In this document: piece after piece, positions 10,252 to 20,274 of the stretch
Position numbering within the stretch: the first letter of the stretch is position 1
Layout: the number at the start of each line of letters is the position of its first letter
DNA from: Prochlorococcus sp. AG-363-G03
GTDB lineage: Bacteria; Cyanobacteriota; Cyanobacteriia; PCC-6307; Cyanobiaceae
Assembly: GCA_003280265.1 (NCBI GenBank)
Contig: QCFJ01000015.1
Location: forward strand, 1 to 33,645
Reading direction: 5' to 3'
DNA length: 33,645 nucleotides
Program-made: the position numbers and the translations under genes
Notes under the pieces: model-generated
Database searches by the model: none
What the model saw: the letters and a program-made list of their open reading frames with translations, nothing else
Told to the model about the DNA's origin: nothing

Positions 10252-10839
10252 CTATGATTGATAATACAATGAGGCTTTCAAACGATTAGCTCCTCCTTTT
10301 CCACAGGACAATGAGAGTATGACCAACAACTCTCGGAAAAGGTCATTTTTATCATCACTTAACAATGAAGCAATATAGCTACGTTTAACATTCATCCTTT
10401 CACGAATAAGTGACTTAAGACGTGTATTAAATAAAGACCATCGCTCTTGATTAAGTATTATTGGCTCTTTTGAAGAAAGTAATTGCCTAATAAGGGGGTA
10501 GAGATTTTCTGCCATAGAAGAAATAAGTTCGACAAGGGAATCAATTTGATCAGAAGATAGAGATGAAAATGTATATGTATTCCTCAGAGGATTGGAACAT
10601 CTCATTTTCCAAAACTGAACTCTATTCGAGAAATCATCTGACAATCCAATATTTTTGGCCTTAAGTAAAAGGGAATCAGTTGCATTGATTTGAAGTGTCT
10701 CAATAACCAAAATCAAAAAATCAACTTTTCTTGAAGCATCGCTTGCGAGTACGCAATTAAAAAAAGGGTCACCGATAGTTTTATCTTTATGCTTTGAGCC
10801 ATTATTGACCAGCGTAGAATCTAATTTGGATTTTTTCAT
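10252..10839 (-). CDS. DUF3038-like cyanobacterial protein
   Basis: A 195-aa, mostly helical, soluble protein that I match from memory to family DUF3038. The middle holds a WKMRCSNPLR motif (about residue 75) and the C-terminal third has RERMNVKRSYIASLL. No catalytic motif is visible. ATG at 10839 is followed by a variable, charged first 20 residues. The gene lies directly upstream of the DUF4335 gene on the minus strand and is divergent from the decayed apt gene, 81 bp away. The tight pairing suggests one functional unit with the DUF4335 membrane protein. Confidence 0.72.
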   Translation of the reverse strand: MKKSKLDSTLVNNGSKHKDKTIGDPFFNCVLASDASRKVDFLILVIETLQINATDSLLLKAKNIGLSDDFSNRVQFWKMRCSNPLRNTYTFSSLSSDQIDSLVELISSMAENLYPLIRQLLSSKEPIILNQERWSLFNTRLKSLIRERMNVKRSYIASLLSDDKNDLFRELLVILSLSCGKGGANRLKASLYYQS

Positions 10840-10920
10840 ACCTTAAATAATGACAGGAGATTGTTGATTGGCTAGCTTTGTTGTTAGTTTTAAAAAATCG
10901 CACACCAATAATTCAAAAAA

Positions 10921-11445
10921 ATGCACAAGTTGAAAGAAAATATAAATGAAATAAATGATTTCCAAAAGAAGGAAAAGTCTTAAAGATATAAACTCCATAT
11001 ATATACTTCCAATGATATGGTATAAATTAATTTTGCCTTTACAAAAGCTAATATCCTCTATTAAGCCAGATTTTATAGCTGACATAGAATCTAGAGGATT
11101 TTTTTCACGATCTGCTTTAGCTTTTCAAGAGAAGGTTGGATTTATTCCTATAAGCAAAGCTAATAAGCTACCAGGTAAGGTATTGATTGCTAATTATAAG
11201 TTTGAGTATGGTGAAGATAGATTAGAAATCCCGATGAATTCATTTGAAAAAGATAGTAAAATTATTGTAATCAATTATTTATTTGCGACAGTACGAACTG
11301 CAAATGCAGCAGGTAAATTGATAAGAAAAGCTAGAAGTGAATTCATTGGATATTCCTTCTTGCTGAAATTAGTTAACTGAGAGGTAGTGTTAATTTAGAT
11401 TCTAATTTGCTAGTAAAATATAATCAGGTATTAATTATTGTTTAA
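10921..11445 (+). pseudogene. apt: Decayed adenine phosphoribosyltransferase gene
   Basis: The remains of apt, whose enzyme converts adenine and PRPP to AMP. Homology runs through three segments. ATG at 10921 opens frame 1 and reads LKENINEINDF, the usual Apt N-terminus, until a stop at 10981. From about 10970 the match continues in another frame: KSLKDINSI, IESRGFFSR, VGFIPISKANKLPGKV and YKFEYGEDRLEIP. From about 11377 it returns to frame 1 with LRGSVNLDSNLLVKYNQ, ending at TAA 11443-11445. The PRPP-binding loop, normally VDDLLATGGT, reads INYLFATVRT: both catalytic acids and both glycines are gone. Two compensating indels plus motif loss indicate real decay, not only a sequencing slip. The longest intact piece, 10955-11380, would encode a 141-aa fragment. 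Confidence 0.85.
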
Positions 11446-11640
11446 CCACAAAAGGATCAACTTAAGTTGAGATATTGTGATTAAACCATAACTCCACATA
11501 ACAATAGGTAGGGGAGCATTATTAATAGAAGATCTTTTCACTCCTAGTTCCAATGCAGTCTTACTTATCCCAAGTTTATCAACTATAAAGTTGCAAAGCT
11601 CATCAGAAGCTGGATTTATCTCATTGTTAATATTATTCAT
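11431..11640 (-). CDS. DUF2949-like small protein
   Basis: A 69-aa soluble protein that I match from memory to the cyanobacterial family DUF2949. The core reads LGISKTALELGVKRS then NNAPLPIVMWSYGLITISQL, with the family's APLP and WxYGL elements. It is predicted to be helical with a short strand; no function is known. ATG at 11640 lies 15 bp after the UbiH-like gene on the same strand, so it is probably the last gene of the dapB run. Its 3' end overlaps the last 15 bp of the decayed apt gene on the opposite strand. Confidence 0.75.
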   Translation of the reverse strand: MNNINNEINPASDELCNFIVDKLGISKTALELGVKRSSINNAPLPIVMWSYGLITISQLKLILLWLNNN

Positions 11641-11655
11641 TTTATATTAGGTAAA

Positions 11656-12768
11656 TCATAATCCATTTGTCATTAAATTAAGTACTTGCTTTCTGATTAT
11701 ACTTGATTTTCTTAAAATCAAAAAAATTAATGTTCTTACTATAAAAAAAATATTTACATTACTTCTTGAATATCTCACTAAGCTATCTGTTAAAATTGAA
11801 ATTAAGAATACATCAAGAAACCTAGAAATTGAGTATAAAAAAGGAATAAAAGTATAATTATTTTTAAAAAAAGGTATCGAAACTATATCTGAAAGACATT
11901 TAACATCTCTCCAACATAGATTTAATCCTTGGCCACCTACAGGGTGGACTTTGTGAGCAGATTCTCCAACATAAATATATTTACCTGAGAAAAATGAATA
12001 GTTAAAAACAAACTTTATGGGAAAATAAGTTGGCTCGTCAATTATTGTGTCTGGCTCAATACCATAAGGAAGGATTGTAGATATATAATCTAAAAATAAT
12101 GATTTGGATAAACTCTTATTAAGTGTAGCTTTTGCTATTGATTGACTACATATGATTTGAAATAAATCCCCTCCAAGAGGTAAAACAGCAAATGGGCCTT
12201 CAGAGTTTAATATTTCGAATGCTTCATTAGATTTAGCACCTCTTAACAAAACCCTAGCAGTAATACAAATTTGATCATAATTAAGATTAAAGGATGGAGT
12301 TTTAAACTTTTTTTTAATAGCTGAATTTGATCCATCTGCTGCAACAATTAAGTCGTAATTATTTGTATTAGGTATAACAGATGTAGGGATTTTATTAATC
12401 TTATCAATTTTTGAGATAAATTCTAATATTGATAACATCAAAATTTTGTGTTCAGCAATCCACCCTACCGCTGAATATTTCTGATTAAATATATCTAAAT
12501 CATTTACTAGAAATTGGACCTTTTTATTTAATTCATAATCAATAACATTTAGATATTGAAAAGGGACTAGATGAGATTGCAAATGACTCCATATTCCAAG
12601 ACTTAATAGTATTTTTCTAGAGGAATGTGTTATGGCGTATGTTCTGTCTCTATTTACAAGTTCATCATCAGACAATCTTTCATAAAGATCAACTCTACAG
12701 CCAGCATTTGCTAATGATATTGCTGCTAGTGATCCAGTTAATCCGGAACCTACAATTGCTATATTCAT
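11656..12768 (-). CDS. UbiH/COQ6-type FAD monooxygenase
   Basis: A 370-aa flavoprotein of the UbiH/aromatic hydroxylase family. Visible motifs are the FAD-binding GSGLTGSLAA near residues 7-16 followed by VDLYER, the central ADGSNSAIKKK motif near residue 155, and the second FAD motif VGESAHKVHPVGGQGLN near 265-282, where the usual Asp of GDAAH is Glu-Ser. In ubiquinone-making bacteria the family hydroxylates the quinone ring; in cyanobacteria, which make plastoquinone, the substrate is less certain. The C-terminal 60 residues are hydrophobic and probably touch the membrane. It lies 33 bp after the gene at 12802. Confidence 0.85.
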   Translation of the reverse strand: MNIAIVGSGLTGSLAAISLANAGCRVDLYERLSDDELVNRDRTYAITHSSRKILLSLGIWSHLQSHLVPFQYLNVIDYELNKKVQFLVNDLDIFNQKYSAVGWIAEHKILMLSILEFISKIDKINKIPTSVIPNTNNYDLIVAADGSNSAIKKKFKTPSFNLNYDQICITARVLLRGAKSNEAFEILNSEGPFAVLPLGGDLFQIICSQSIAKATLNKSLSKSLFLDYISTILPYGIEPDTIIDEPTYFPIKFVFNYSFFSGKYIYVGESAHKVHPVGGQGLNLCWRDVKCLSDIVSIPFFKNNYTFIPFLYSISRFLDVFLISILTDSLVRYSRSNVNIFFIVRTLIFLILRKSSIIRKQVLNLMTNGL

Positions 12769-12801
12769 AGTTTTTATTATATCAGTTATTACAATTTAAA
12801 A

Positions 12802-13449
12802 TTAGTTGAAGATTCTCATATTTACAAATTCCTCAAATGCAGGTCTTAGAAGAAATGGATAAGTACCAACCCATAAATTAATTTCTGGGCACCAGGCATC
12901 ACTTATTGCTTGAATCCTATCGAAGTCTTTTCTATTACTAAAAACTACGCAGTTAATTCTCATTCCTTTAGTAAGTATATTGAACTTATTTTGTAATGGA
13001 AAACTTATATTTCCTATAAATCCATCTTCATCCTCTATATCCAAAACAACCCATTTTCTTTTTTTCTTTAACACCTCTAACCTTCCATCTTTATTTGCTT
13101 GTTCTTGTTGTTTTTCGACCCTATCTTCTACATAAACATCAGAAATATAACCATCAACTAATGCTGAGAATGAGAAACTTTTAAACTTAGAATTTTTTCT
13201 ACTAGCTTCAACTATTGGTCCCCACAATATATATAAAAGAAAGACAACACCTAGTACCAACCATAATGAGTAAAACTGACTTGTTACTTGACTTTGGCTA
13301 ATTAGCAACGTAATTACACCACCAATGGCGGAAATCATTATCCGTTGAAAAATTTTCTGGGGATTACCCAACGCTGAATTAAATTGTTTCCCTGTTGCTA
13401 CAGAGGGAATCAATTTATTTATTTCACTTTGCTTAATCGGAAATAACAT
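12802..13449 (-). CDS. Conserved two-helix membrane protein, unknown function
   Basis: A 215-aa protein with two hydrophobic helices near residues 36-50 and 62-79, then a soluble part of about 130 residues. The soluble part has a charged stretch (about 107-130) and ends in a conserved-looking WVGTYPFLLRPAFEEF. I think this is the cyanobacterial/plastid family annotated as a thylakoid membrane protein (slr0575-like), but I am not certain. It lies 12 bp after dapB and 33 bp before the UbiH-like gene, so all three are likely on one transcript. No catalytic motif is visible. Confidence 0.7.
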   Translation of the reverse strand: MLFPIKQSEINKLIPSVATGKQFNSALGNPQKIFQRIMISAIGGVITLLISQSQVTSQFYSLWLVLGVVFLLYILWGPIVEASRKNSKFKSFSFSALVDGYISDVYVEDRVEKQQEQANKDGRLEVLKKKRKWVVLDIEDEDGFIGNISFPLQNKFNILTKGMRINCVVFSNRKDFDRIQAISDAWCPEINLWVGTYPFLLRPAFEEFVNMRIFN

Positions 13450-13461
13450 TTGTATTAATAA

Positions 13462-14310
13462 CTAAAGGATTTTTTCTAGTCCATAAACTAATTTATTGAA
13501 TGATCTGACTTTTTTTACTACTAATAGTACTCCTGGCATGTAAGCAGATCGATCAATAGTATTGTGAGCTAACTCATATGTCTCGCCATTGGAACCAAAC
13601 ATGACTTGTTGATGAGCAACAAGTCCAGGTAATCGAACCGAGTGAAGTCTCAAACCACTAGGACGGGATCCGCCTCGAGAACCTTCGAGAGATTCTTCTT
13701 CATGTACCAAAGATTTATTAAATGTTGATCGTTGCTCCTCTATCAATTCAGCTGTTTTTATACAGGTTCCGCTTGGAGCATCAGCTTTTTTGTTGTGATG
13801 CATTTCGGTAAGTTCAGCGAACTCATAAAAACGAGCAGCCGCTGCTGCTGCTTGCTGAAGTAAAACCATACCAACTGAGAAGTTTGGAACAATTGCTGAA
13901 CCAAGAGATGCTTTTTCTGCAAATTTAGAAAGATCATCTAATTGATCTGTTGTTATTCCTGTTGTACCAATTACAGGATGGACTCCATATGCAATGGATG
14001 TACGGGTGTGCTTATAAGCAACTTTTGGATGAGTGAAATCTACTAAAACAGGGGCTTTATGTGAATTATCGTTTGGGAAGTTTTGACTTGCAGCACATAA
14101 TGAGCCTTCAAAATCGCTTGAAAGGAAAACATCTAATGGGCCCAAACCTATTAATGAACCTATGTCTTGACCTTCTTTATCCTTCTGAGTATCAATTGCT
14201 CCAACAAGTTGATAATCATTGGATGAATTAATTGCTTTTATAACTTCAGATCCCATTCGGCCTAAAGCACCTGCGACTAAAACTGGTATTGATTGATTAG
14301 CAGAACTCAT
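13462..14310 (-). CDS. dapB: 4-hydroxy-tetrahydrodipicolinate reductase
   Basis: DapB reduces 4-hydroxy-tetrahydrodipicolinate with NAD(P)H in lysine and diaminopimelate synthesis. The 282-aa protein has the Rossmann motif VAGALGRMG at 12-20, the second NADPH contact IGTTG at 114-118, the catalytic pair His171-His172 with Lys175, and the substrate loop PSGT at 179-182. Length is normal. ATG at 14310 is divergent from chlH, with 112 bp between the starts, so both promoters lie there. It appears to lead a minus-strand run with the two-helix membrane protein, the UbiH-like gene and DUF2949. Confidence 0.95.
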   Translation of the reverse strand: MSSANQSIPVLVAGALGRMGSEVIKAINSSNDYQLVGAIDTQKDKEGQDIGSLIGLGPLDVFLSSDFEGSLCAASQNFPNDNSHKAPVLVDFTHPKVAYKHTRTSIAYGVHPVIGTTGITTDQLDDLSKFAEKASLGSAIVPNFSVGMVLLQQAAAAAARFYEFAELTEMHHNKKADAPSGTCIKTAELIEEQRSTFNKSLVHEEESLEGSRGGSRPSGLRLHSVRLPGLVAHQQVMFGSNGETYELAHNTIDRSAYMPGVLLVVKKVRSFNKLVYGLEKIL

Positions 14311-14422
14311 TGGATTTTTTTTTTACAATCATATTTGATATCGCTTGTAACACGCATTAACTAAATAACACACTAAAGGGCCACTGAACACTAGGCTTGG
14401 TCGAATTCCGATAGCAGAAAAG

Positions 14423-17400
14423 ATGTTTACACAGGTTCGCTCAGCCAATCGCAGAGTTTCACCTGTCGAGAATCACAGCCATAAAGCAGTGATGAAGGCT
14501 GTTTATGTGGTTCTGGAGCCCCAATATCAAAATGCCCTTACGCAGGCTGCAAACTCATTGAACGAGCAAAATGGTCCTATTGGAATTGAACTTAATGGGT
14601 ATTTAATTGAAGAACTTAGAAATACAGATAATTATGAAAGCTTTAAAAAAGATATAGAAAAAGCAGATTTATTCGTAGCTTCATTGATTTTTATTGAAGA
14701 TTTGGCTCAAAAAGTTGTTGAAGCAGTTGAACCTTATAAGGAAAATCTAAAAGCAGCGGTGGTATTTCCATCAATGCCAGAGGTTATGCGATTGAACAAA
14801 TTGGGCACTTTTTCAATGGCTCAGTTAGGTCAAAGCAAAAGCATCATTGGGGATTTCATGAAGAAGAGAAAAGAAGCAGGCGGGGCTGGTTTTCAAGATT
14901 CGATGTTAAAGCTTCTAAATACTCTTCCATCAATTCTCAAGTATCTCCCGGTTGACAAGGCTCAGGATGCTCGCAGTTTTATGCTTAGTTTTCAATATTG
15001 GTTAGGAGGTACTCCAGACAATTTAAGGAACTTCCTCCTAATGCTTGGAGATAAATATGTATTTCCAGAACTAAATATAGAACAAGAACAAATTGAAGTT
15101 GCAGAGCCAAAAGTTTTTCCAGATTTGGGAATTTGGCATCCATTAGCTCCAAGCATGTTTGAAGATAAAAAAGAATATTTAAATTGGATAGCTTCTAGAG
15201 ATGACTTATCAAATAAGGCAAAAGAAGGTCCAGTAATTGGTCTTGTACTCCAAAGAAGTCATATTGTTACTGGAGATGACGCCCACTACGTTGCAGTAAT
15301 ACAAGAACTGGAGTATCGCGGAGCAACAGTTATACCTATTTTTTGTGGTGGATTAGATTTTTCGAAGCCAGTAAACGAATTTTATTACGACCCAATAAAA
15401 CCAGAACAACCAATTGTAGATGGTGTTGTTTCTCTTACAGGTTTTGCACTTGTAGGGGGTCCTGCAAGACAGGATCATCCAAAAGCAGTAGAAGCATTAA
15501 AGAAACTCAATCGACCTTACATGGTTGCACTTCCACTCGTTTTCCAAACGACGCAGGAGTGGGAAGGTAGTGACTTAGGTCTTCATCCAGTTCAGGTTGC
15601 ACTTCAGATTGCTATTCCTGAATTGGATGGTGCTATAGAGCCAATAGTTTTATCTGGTAGAGATGATGCAACTGGTAAAGCTCATACACTTCAGGACAGA
15701 GTAGACGCAATAGCTGAAAGGGCTATTAGATGGTCATCACTAAGAATTAAAAAACGTGAGCAGAAGAAATTAGCTATTACAGTTTTTAGTTTTCCACCTG
15801 ATAAAGGAAATGTTGGAACCGCTGCTTACTTAGACGTCTTCGGCTCTATTCATAGAGTTTTAGAAGAAATGAAGAAAAAAGGTTATGACATAAAAGATTT
15901 ACCTAAAAATCCAAAGGAACTTATGGAGTCATTAATAAATGATCCTGAGGCATTACAAGGATCCCCAGAGCTATCAATAGCTCATCGAATGAGCGTAAAA
16001 GAATATGAAAAATTAACTCCATATTCTGAGCGCCTTGAAGAGAACTGGGGAAAACCGCCAGGAAATTTAAATAGTGATGGTCAAAATCTTCTTATTTACG
16101 GAAAAGAATTTGGGAATGTTTTTGTTGGAGTACAGCCTACATTTGGATATGAAGGTGATCCTATGAGATTGCTCTATTCCAGAAGTGCTAGTCCTCATCA
16201 TGGTTTTGCTGCCTATTACACTTATCTAGAAAAAGTTTGGAAGGCTGATGCTGTTCTTCATTTTGGAACTCATGGATCTCTTGAATTCATGCCCGGTAAA
16301 CAAATGGGGATGAGTGAGACTTGTTATCCAGATTCATTAATTGGAGGTCTGCCTAATCTTTACTACTACGCAGCAAATAATCCTTCGGAAGCAACAATCG
16401 CAAAACGAAGAGGGTACGCTTCAACAATTAGTTATTTAACTCCCCCAGCTGAAAATGCTGGACTATACAAAGGTCTAAAAGAACTTGGAGAGTTAGTTGG
16501 TTCTTATCAGCAATTACGAGAAAGTGGAAGAGGAATTCAAATAGTTAACGCAATCGTTGAAACATCAAAAAAATGTAATCTTGATGAAGATGTAAAACTA
16601 CCTGAAAAAGATGCTTCTGAATTAGAAATTGATGAAAGAGATTTGGTAGTTGGAAATGTTTATAAGCAATTAATGGAAATAGAAAGTCGATTATTACCTT
16701 GTGGCTTACACACTATTGGAAAACCTGCCACTGCTGAAGAAGCGATTGCAACCTTAGTAAGTATTGCATCCATAGAAAGAGAAGATGATGGAATTAGATC
16801 CTTACCAGGTTTATTAGCTGAATCAAAAGGAAAAACAATTGAAGAGGTCTATGAGGGGAATAACAAGGGCAAATTAGAAGATGTTGAACTTAATAAATTA
16901 ATTACAGAAACATCAAGAGAGGCAGTTGGATCAATGGTTAAGTCTCTAACAGGAAGAGATGGGAGAGTAAATATGAAGAAGAGTATTTGGACACTAATTC
17001 TTGAGTTCTTAAGAGGTATTGGTTTCTCAATCCCATCACCATGGCAAGCTTCAGCAAAGAAAGCAGGTTTTGAGAATGTAAATGCAAGTGCATTAGATAA
17101 ATTATTTGACTATCTCAGATTTTGTTTAGAACAAATATGTGCTGATAAAGAAATGGAGAGCCTTTTAAAAGCTCTCGACGGAGATTATGTTATTCCTGGC
17201 CCGGGTGGAGATCCTATTAGAAACCCTGGAGTATTACCAAGTGGTAAAAATATTCATGCATTAGATCCCCAGTCAATTCCAACTGTTGCCGCAGTTGCAT
17301 CAGCTAAAGGAGTCGTTGACAAGCTTATCGAAAGGCAAAAAGAGGAACAAGGCGCATGGCCTGAAACTATTGCTTGCGTTCTCTGGGGTACTGATAATAT

Positions 17401-18436
17401 TAAAACTTATGGAGAATCACTAGCTCAGATCCTTTGGTTTGTAGGTGTAAAACCAAAACCAGACTCAGTTGGTAGGGTGAACAAATTAGAGCTCCTATCT
17501 CTCGAGGAATTAGGAAGACCAAGAATCGATGTAGTTGTTAACTGTTCCGGGGTATTTAGGGACTTGTTTATTAATCAAATGGCATTAATTGATCAAGCAG
17601 TAAAAATGGCTGCAGAGGCAGATGAACCACTTGATCAAAATTTTGTAAGGAAACATACACTCGAGCAAGCAGAAAAGGAAGGGAAGAGCATTAGGGAATC
17701 TGCAAGCAGAGTTTTTTCAAATGCGAGTGGAAGTTACAGTTCCAATGTCAATTTAGCAGTAGAGAATTCGACCTGGGAAGAAGAAAATGAGTTACAAGAA
17801 ATGTACCTTTCAAGGAAGACCTATGCTTTCAATGCTGATAATCCAGGTGAAATGAATCAGAACAGAGATGTTTTTGAATCTGTTATGAAAACTGCAGATG
17901 TTACATTCCAAAATCTTGATTCGTCAGAAATATCACTTACAGATGTAAGTCATTACTTTGATTCTGATCCAACAAATTTAATCAAAAACCTTAGAGATGA
18001 CGGGAAAGCACCAAGTAGTTATATAGCTGATACAACAACTGCAAATGCTCAGGTTAGATCATTAAGTGAAACTATTAGATTAGATTCTAGAACAAAATTA
18101 CTTAACCCCAAATGGTACGAAGGTATGCTCAAGTCTGGATATGAAGGGGTGAGAGAGGTATCTAATAGACTTAACTACACATTAGGCTGGAGTGCAACTA
18201 GTGGCCAAGTTGATAATTTCGTATATGAAGAGTCAAACGAAACTTTTATAAATGATCCAGAAATGAGGAAAAGATTAATGGAATTGAATCCTCATAGTTT
18301 CAGAAGAATAGTTGGTACATTATTAGAAGTTAATGGTCGAGGATATTGGGAAACATCAGATGAAAATATTGAACAATTAAAAGAACTCTATCAAGAAGTT
18401 GAAGATCGCATAGAAGGAGTTACAACAGAGGATTAA
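14423..18436 (+). CDS. chlH: Magnesium chelatase subunit H
   Basis: ChlH is the large porphyrin-binding subunit of Mg-chelatase, which with ChlI and ChlD inserts Mg into protoporphyrin IX at the branch to chlorophyll. The 1337-aa length is normal. The N-terminal domain, the cobaltochelatase/Mg-chelatase core with [19 protein letters not shown] (around residue 610) and the C-terminal part with [20 protein letters not shown] are all intact. ATG at 14423 follows AGCAGAAAAG. Its base composition is less AT-rich than its neighbours, as expected for a highly expressed core gene. The 3' end converges on folP with 7 bp between the stops. Confidence 0.97.
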   Translation: MFTQVRSANRRVSPVENHSHKAVMKAVYVVLEPQYQNALTQAANSLNEQNGPIGIELNGYLIEELRNTDNYESFKKDIEKADLFVASLIFIEDLAQKVVEAVEPYKENLKAAVVFPSMPEVMRLNKLGTFSMAQLGQSKSIIGDFMKKRKEAGGAGFQDSMLKLLNTLPSILKYLPVDKAQDARSFMLSFQYWLGGTPDNLRNFLLMLGDKYVFPELNIEQEQIEVAEPKVFPDLGIWHPLAPSMFEDKKEYLNWIASRDDLSNKAKEGPVIGLVLQRSHIVTGDDAHYVAVIQELEYRGATVIPIFCGGLDFSKPVNEFYYDPIKPEQPIVDGVVSLTGFALVGGPARQDHPKAVEALKKLNRPYMVALPLVFQTTQEWEGSDLGLHPVQVALQIAIPELDGAIEPIVLSGRDDATGKAHTLQDRVDAIAERAIRWSSLRIKKREQKKLAITVFSFPPDKGNVGTAAYLDVFGSIHRVLEEMKKKGYDIKDLPKNPKELMESLINDPEALQGSPELSIAHRMSVKEYEKLTPYSERLEENWGKPPGNLNSDGQNLLIYGKEFGNVFVGVQPTFGYEGDPMRLLYSRSASPHHGFAAYYTYLEKVWKADAVLHFGTHGSLEFMPGKQMGMSETCYPDSLIGGLPNLYYYAANNPSEATIAKRRGYASTISYLTPPAENAGLYKGLKELGELVGSYQQLRESGRGIQIVNAIVETSKKCNLDEDVKLPEKDASELEIDERDLVVGNVYKQLMEIESRLLPCGLHTIGKPATAEEAIATLVSIASIEREDDGIRSLPGLLAESKGKTIEEVYEGNNKGKLEDVELNKLITETSREAVGSMVKSLTGRDGRVNMKKSIWTLILEFLRGIGFSIPSPWQASAKKAGFENVNASALDKLFDYLRFCLEQICADKEMESLLKALDGDYVIPGPGGDPIRNPGVLPSGKNIHALDPQSIPTVAAVASAKGVVDKLIERQKEEQGAWPETIACVLWGTDNIKTYGESLAQILWFVGVKPKPDSVGRVNKLELLSLEELGRPRIDVVVNCSGVFRDLFINQMALIDQAVKMAAEADEPLDQNFVRKHTLEQAEKEGKSIRESASRVFSNASGSYSSNVNLAVENSTWEEENELQEMYLSRKTYAFNADNPGEMNQNRDVFESVMKTADVTFQNLDSSEISLTDVSHYFDSDPTNLIKNLRDDGKAPSSYIADTTTANAQVRSLSETIRLDSRTKLLNPKWYEGMLKSGYEGVREVSNRLNYTLGWSATSGQVDNFVYEESNETFINDPEMRKRLMELNPHSFRRIVGTLLEVNGRGYWETSDENIEQLKELYQEVEDRIEGVTTED

Positions 18437-18443
18437 TTACAGA

Positions 18444-19247
18444 TTAAATTATTGAATTGGTCATTTTTATAACCTGAGAAATTTCTTTAATATCATGAAC
18501 CCTTAAAATATCAACCCCAGCAATCACGCATCGAGAAGCAACTGCAGAGGTTCCAAATATTCTTTTATTAGCGTCAGGTTCATTAATAACTGACCCGATA
18601 AATCTTTTTCTGGAAGCTCCTATTAATACTGGATATTTCATAGAAACAAATTCATCAATATTTTTAAGCAAAGTTAAGTTTTGCTCTACACTCTTCGCAA
18701 AACCTATTCCTGGATCAATAATAATTTTTTCATTTTTTAGACCTTTCGATACTGCTAATTCGATTTGATTTAATAATTCATTTTTCACATCCTCAACAAC
18801 GTTTGAATATATAGCTAATGAATCCATTGTCTTGCTATTACCACGACTATGAGTCAATACATATGGGCAACCTTTATCTGCAATAACGTTAAAGATTTCA
18901 GGATCATGACGTCCACCGCTGACATCATTAATCCAATCGGCTCCAGCATCTAATACTTTCTTAGCAACTGAATGGTGATATGTATCGACAGAAATAGGAA
19001 CCTGCGGATGTAATAATTTTAATTCTTTTATTAATGGAACCAATCTTTTAATCTCAATTTCGGCTCCAACCTCAGATGCACCAGGCCGAGTGCTCTGTGC
19101 CCCAATATCTAGAATGTGTGCTCCTTGTTTAACACATAATGATGAATGATTTATTGCGGATGGTAAATCAACATAAAGCCCTCCATCACTAAATGAATCT
19201 TCAGTGATGTTTACTATTGCCATTAAATGAGTTTTTTTTTTTTTCAT
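18444..19247 (-). CDS. folP: Dihydropteroate synthase
   Basis: FolP condenses hydroxymethyldihydropterin pyrophosphate with p-aminobenzoate in folate synthesis. The 267-aa TIM barrel has the first loop NITEDSFSDGG at 13-23 (Pro of the usual TPDSFSDGG is Glu here), the ISVDTYHH strand, the NDVSGG motif near 113-118 and the C-terminal GASRKRFIG phosphate-binding motif near 217. ATG at 19247 precedes a lysine run (KKKK) encoded by an A-rich stretch. It lies 17 bp after tpiA on the same strand. The pairing of folP with tpiA looks positional rather than metabolic. Confidence 0.94.
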   Translation of the reverse strand: MKKKKTHLMAIVNITEDSFSDGGLYVDLPSAINHSSLCVKQGAHILDIGAQSTRPGASEVGAEIEIKRLVPLIKELKLLHPQVPISVDTYHHSVAKKVLDAGADWINDVSGGRHDPEIFNVIADKGCPYVLTHSRGNSKTMDSLAIYSNVVEDVKNELLNQIELAVSKGLKNEKIIIDPGIGFAKSVEQNLTLLKNIDEFVSMKYPVLIGASRKRFIGSVINEPDANKRIFGTSAVASRCVIAGVDILRVHDIKEISQVIKMTNSII

Positions 19248-19264
19248 GTTTAGGCAAGAATTTA

Positions 19265-20005
19265 TTAAATTGTTTCGTAGTTAGCAATTCTCGCAAAATT
19301 TGTAGGATCTAAAGAAGCACCACCAACTAATACACCATCAATGTCTGACATAGACATTATCTCATCAATGTTATTTGATTTAACTGATCCTCCATATTGA
19401 ATAATAACGTCTTCGAAACCAATCCATTTACGAATGAGTGCGCAAATTCTATTAGCCTCATGGGATTCACAAGTTTTACCTGTTCCAATGGCCCATATTG
19501 GTTCATAAGCAACTATTAACCTTTTTACATCTATCCCTTCAAGGCCTTGATCAATTTGTCTTTTAATGACTCTTTCAGCTTCACCTAGCTCTCTTTGTTG
19601 AAAAGTTTCTCCAACACAAACAATGGGAATTAATTGATGATCTTGTGCTGATTGAGCTCTCTTATTTATTTGTTCATCACTTTCACTAAAATATTTTCTT
19701 GGCTCACTATGTCCAACAATAGCACATTTAACAGAAAGTTCATTAAGCATTAGAGGGGATACCTCAGCCGTGTAGGCTCCACTGTCCTCCCAGTGAACAT
19801 TTTGACTAGATAATGAAACGAATTCGCTTTTGTCCTTAATAAGCTCAGACAAAGGGTAGAGGGCTGTAAAAGGAGGTGCGATAACAACTTCCCTATCTTT
19901 CTTTGGTATGTCTTTCAATAATGGAATAAAAACACGCATGTACTCAATAGCTTCAGTGCATGTCATGTTCATTTTCCAATTCCCCGCAATGACTTGTTTA
20001 CGCAC
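19265..20005 (-). CDS. tpiA: Triosephosphate isomerase
   Basis: TpiA interconverts dihydroxyacetone phosphate and glyceraldehyde 3-phosphate in glycolysis and the Calvin cycle. The 246-aa protein has substrate-site Asn9 and Lys11 (GNWKMN), catalytic His99 ([10 protein letters not shown]) and catalytic Glu168 in [12 protein letters not shown], plus the phosphate loop QYGGSV. The usual SERR after the His is SEPR, a small local change. The start is GTG at 20005, giving the family N-terminus. It starts 12 bp after the S4-domain gene, and folP follows 17 bp later. Confidence 0.96.
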   Translation of the reverse strand: MRKQVIAGNWKMNMTCTEAIEYMRVFIPLLKDIPKKDREVVIAPPFTALYPLSELIKDKSEFVSLSSQNVHWEDSGAYTAEVSPLMLNELSVKCAIVGHSEPRKYFSESDEQINKRAQSAQDHQLIPIVCVGETFQQRELGEAERVIKRQIDQGLEGIDVKRLIVAYEPIWAIGTGKTCESHEANRICALIRKWIGFEDVIIQYGGSVKSNNIDEIMSMSDIDGVLVGGASLDPTNFARIANYETI

Positions 20006-20017
20006 GCTGCTAGCTCC

Positions 20018-20236
20018 TCATTTTTCACTTCTTGCCAACTTACGGCCTAGAGGATCAGAATTTGGAACTATGTATGTTTCATTAGCAAAAATAATTTGAT
20101 CACCATCAATTAATTTTCGTCCTCTCCTATTCTCTACCATGCCATTAACTCTTATTCTCCCTGATCTGATAACCATTTTCGCTTCTCCTCCAGTGTGAAC
20201 GATCCCAATAAATTTTAGGTATTGATCTAGTTTCAT
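20018..20236 (-). CDS. S4-domain RNA-binding protein
   Basis: A 72-aa protein made of a single S4 domain: MKLDQYLKF at the start, GGEAKMVIRSGRIRVNG in the middle and a GRKL strand, as in the YbcJ/RqcP type of stand-alone S4 proteins. These bind structured RNA, often ribosomal. ATG at 20236. It heads a minus-strand set with tpiA and folP, with 12 bp and 17 bp gaps. It is divergent from the ABC exporter gene with only 38 bp between starts, so the two promoters must overlap closely. Confidence 0.85.
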   Translation of the reverse strand: MKLDQYLKFIGIVHTGGEAKMVIRSGRIRVNGMVENRRGRKLIDGDQIIFANETYIVPNSDPLGRKLARSEK

Positions 20237-20274
20237 TTACGTGCTTTTAAATTAAATATTGATATTTTGATGTA

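Noticed and set aside
10843-11085. 80-aa minus-strand hydrophobic frame
   Set aside because: Antisense to the decayed apt gene; its hydrophobicity follows from the AT-rich sequence.
15343-15570. 75-aa plus frame inside chlH
   Set aside because: Lies in another frame of a fully conserved chlH region.
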